Shown here piece after piece: positions 6,900 to 7,519 of a DNA stretch of 7,519 bases. The stretch lies in NCBI GenBank assembly GCA_030615705.1, contig JAUWYT010000066.1, positions 1 to 7,519 on the forward strand, read 5' to 3'. The notes under the pieces are model-generated. The model was not told where the DNA came from. It was given only the letters and a program-made list of their open reading frames with translations, and ran no database searches. Position numbers and translations under genes: made by a program. This DNA is from Chloroflexota bacterium. Its GTDB lineage: Bacteria; Chloroflexota; Anaerolineae; VGOG01. The number at the start of each line of letters is the position of its first letter. The first letter of the stretch is position 1.

Positions 6900-7519
6900 A
6901 TGCGTACACCGATCATCGCTGGCAACTGGAAGATGAACAAGACCGTTGATGAGGCTGTGAGCCTGGTGAGAGAGATGAGGCGAGGCCTCAACGAGGTGCG
7001 TGGCGTGGACAGAGTGCTCTGTCCTCCCTTCGTTGCCCTGGCTGCCGTGGCCGAGCTCTTGAAGCCAACGACCATCAAGTTAGGAGCTCAGAACATGTAC
7101 TGGGAGGATAAGGGACCCTATACTGGAGAGATCTCGCCTCTGATGCTTAAAGGGCTGTGCCAGTACGTCATTATTGGCCACTCAGAGCGGCGGGGATATT
7201 TCGGCGAGACCGACGAGGGAGTCAACCGCAAGATCAAGGCGGCTTTCACCCACGGTTTGATCCCCATTGTCTGCGTGGGTGAGAGTCTGGAGCAGCACGA
7301 GGCTGGCCAGACCGAGGAGTGGGTTTCTGGCCAGGCCCGCGCGGCCCTTGAGGGCCTATCGGCCGAGCAGGTGCGAAGCATGATCGTCGCTTATGAGCCC
7401 ATCTGGGCCATTGGCACGGGCAAAGCAGCTACCGGCGCAGGGGCCAACGCTGTCATCGGCCTCACCATCCGTGGAACCATCGCCGACCTCTACGACGAAG
7501 CCACGGCTCAAGCAGTGCG
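6900..7519 (+). CDS. tpiA: Triosephosphate isomerase, N-terminal 206 residues (cut by window edge)
   Basis: Interconverts dihydroxyacetone phosphate and glyceraldehyde-3-phosphate as a cytosolic TIM-barrel dimer. Active-site motifs visible: AGNWKMN at 7-13 (N9, K11), GAQNMY at 62-67, GHSERR at 93-98 (catalytic H94), CVGE at 125-128, and AYEPIWAIGTGK at 164-175 (catalytic E166, start of the mobile loop 6). The family is about 250 residues, so about 45 are missing beyond the window, including the second phosphate-binding loop. The ATG at 6900 is 9 nt after the pgk stop. AGGAGG partly overlaps that stop region and lies 4 nt from the start, a close arrangement typical of coupled genes. The next gene of the operon is not visible. 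Confidence 0.97.
   Translation, partial: MRTPIIAGNWKMNKTVDEAVSLVREMRRGLNEVRGVDRVLCPPFVALAAVAELLKPTTIKLGAQNMYWEDKGPYTGEISPLMLKGLCQYVIIGHSERRGYFGETDEGVNRKIKAAFTHGLIPIVCVGESLEQHEAGQTEEWVSGQARAALEGLSAEQVRSMIVAYEPIWAIGTGKAATGAGANAVIGLTIRGTIADLYDEATAQAV

Noticed and set aside
6401..7078. Long open frame of 225 codons on the minus strand across pgk and tpiA
   Set aside because: It lies antisense to two fully conserved enzyme genes, is Ser/Thr/Pro/Arg-rich as expected of a complementary-frame artefact, and resembles no family.

Overview
The window looks like chromosomal DNA from an uncultured or environmental bacterium, most likely of the Chloroflexota (Anaerolineae- or Dehalococcoidia-like). This rests on recalled family traits, not on a database search. 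The traits are a YvcK protein with an added N-terminal two-helix membrane module, a Ycf45/SpoIIIAA-like AAA+ ATPase with a C-terminal R3H domain, an FmdB-type tail of the 'LDENDPKSMARWM' kind, and an intergenic inverted repeat of the 'AACCACAAAGACACAAAG' type. Base composition is moderately GC-rich. Genes are tightly packed, with short gaps and GTG and TTG starts.

Layout. Bases 1-246 (+) are the 3' end of an FmdB-type gene. It converges, with only 3 bases between stop codons, on a leftward operon covering 3817 to 250. In transcription order that operon is a GNAT-like protein (TTG start), the R3H AAA+ ATPase, thymidylate kinase (tmk) and a cyclic-di-AMP receptor of the DarA/PstA family. The tmk-darA pair is also found in Firmicutes. 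Bases 3818-4010 form a divergent control region with two back-to-back sigma70-type promoters, both with exact 17-bp spacers. To the right (+) lie yvcK (4011-5300), a 420-bp stretch with no intact gene, pgk (5721-6890) and tpiA (6900 to the window end, cut off).

The most notable point is the stretch between yvcK and pgk. It holds the C-terminal end of glyceraldehyde-3-phosphate dehydrogenase (...[12 protein letters not shown]...) in frame to a stop at 5471, with no body of the gene and no start codon. This is what remains of a gap gene at exactly the place expected in a gap-pgk-tpiA glycolytic operon. It is followed by a 66-bp imperfect inverted repeat and then a GC-rich hairpin just before the pgk ribosome binding site. 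An ancestral yvcK-gap-pgk-tpiA arrangement seems to have lost gap, by deletion in the genome or by an assembly error.

Functionally, the right half is lower glycolysis/gluconeogenesis (pgk, tpiA) next to yvcK, a regulator of carbon flow into cell-wall precursors. The left half joins dTTP synthesis (tmk), a nucleotide second-messenger sensor (darA) and a nucleic-acid-binding ATPase of unknown role. No CRISPR array, tRNA, rRNA, transposase or prophage gene was seen. I found no convincing new multi-gene system.
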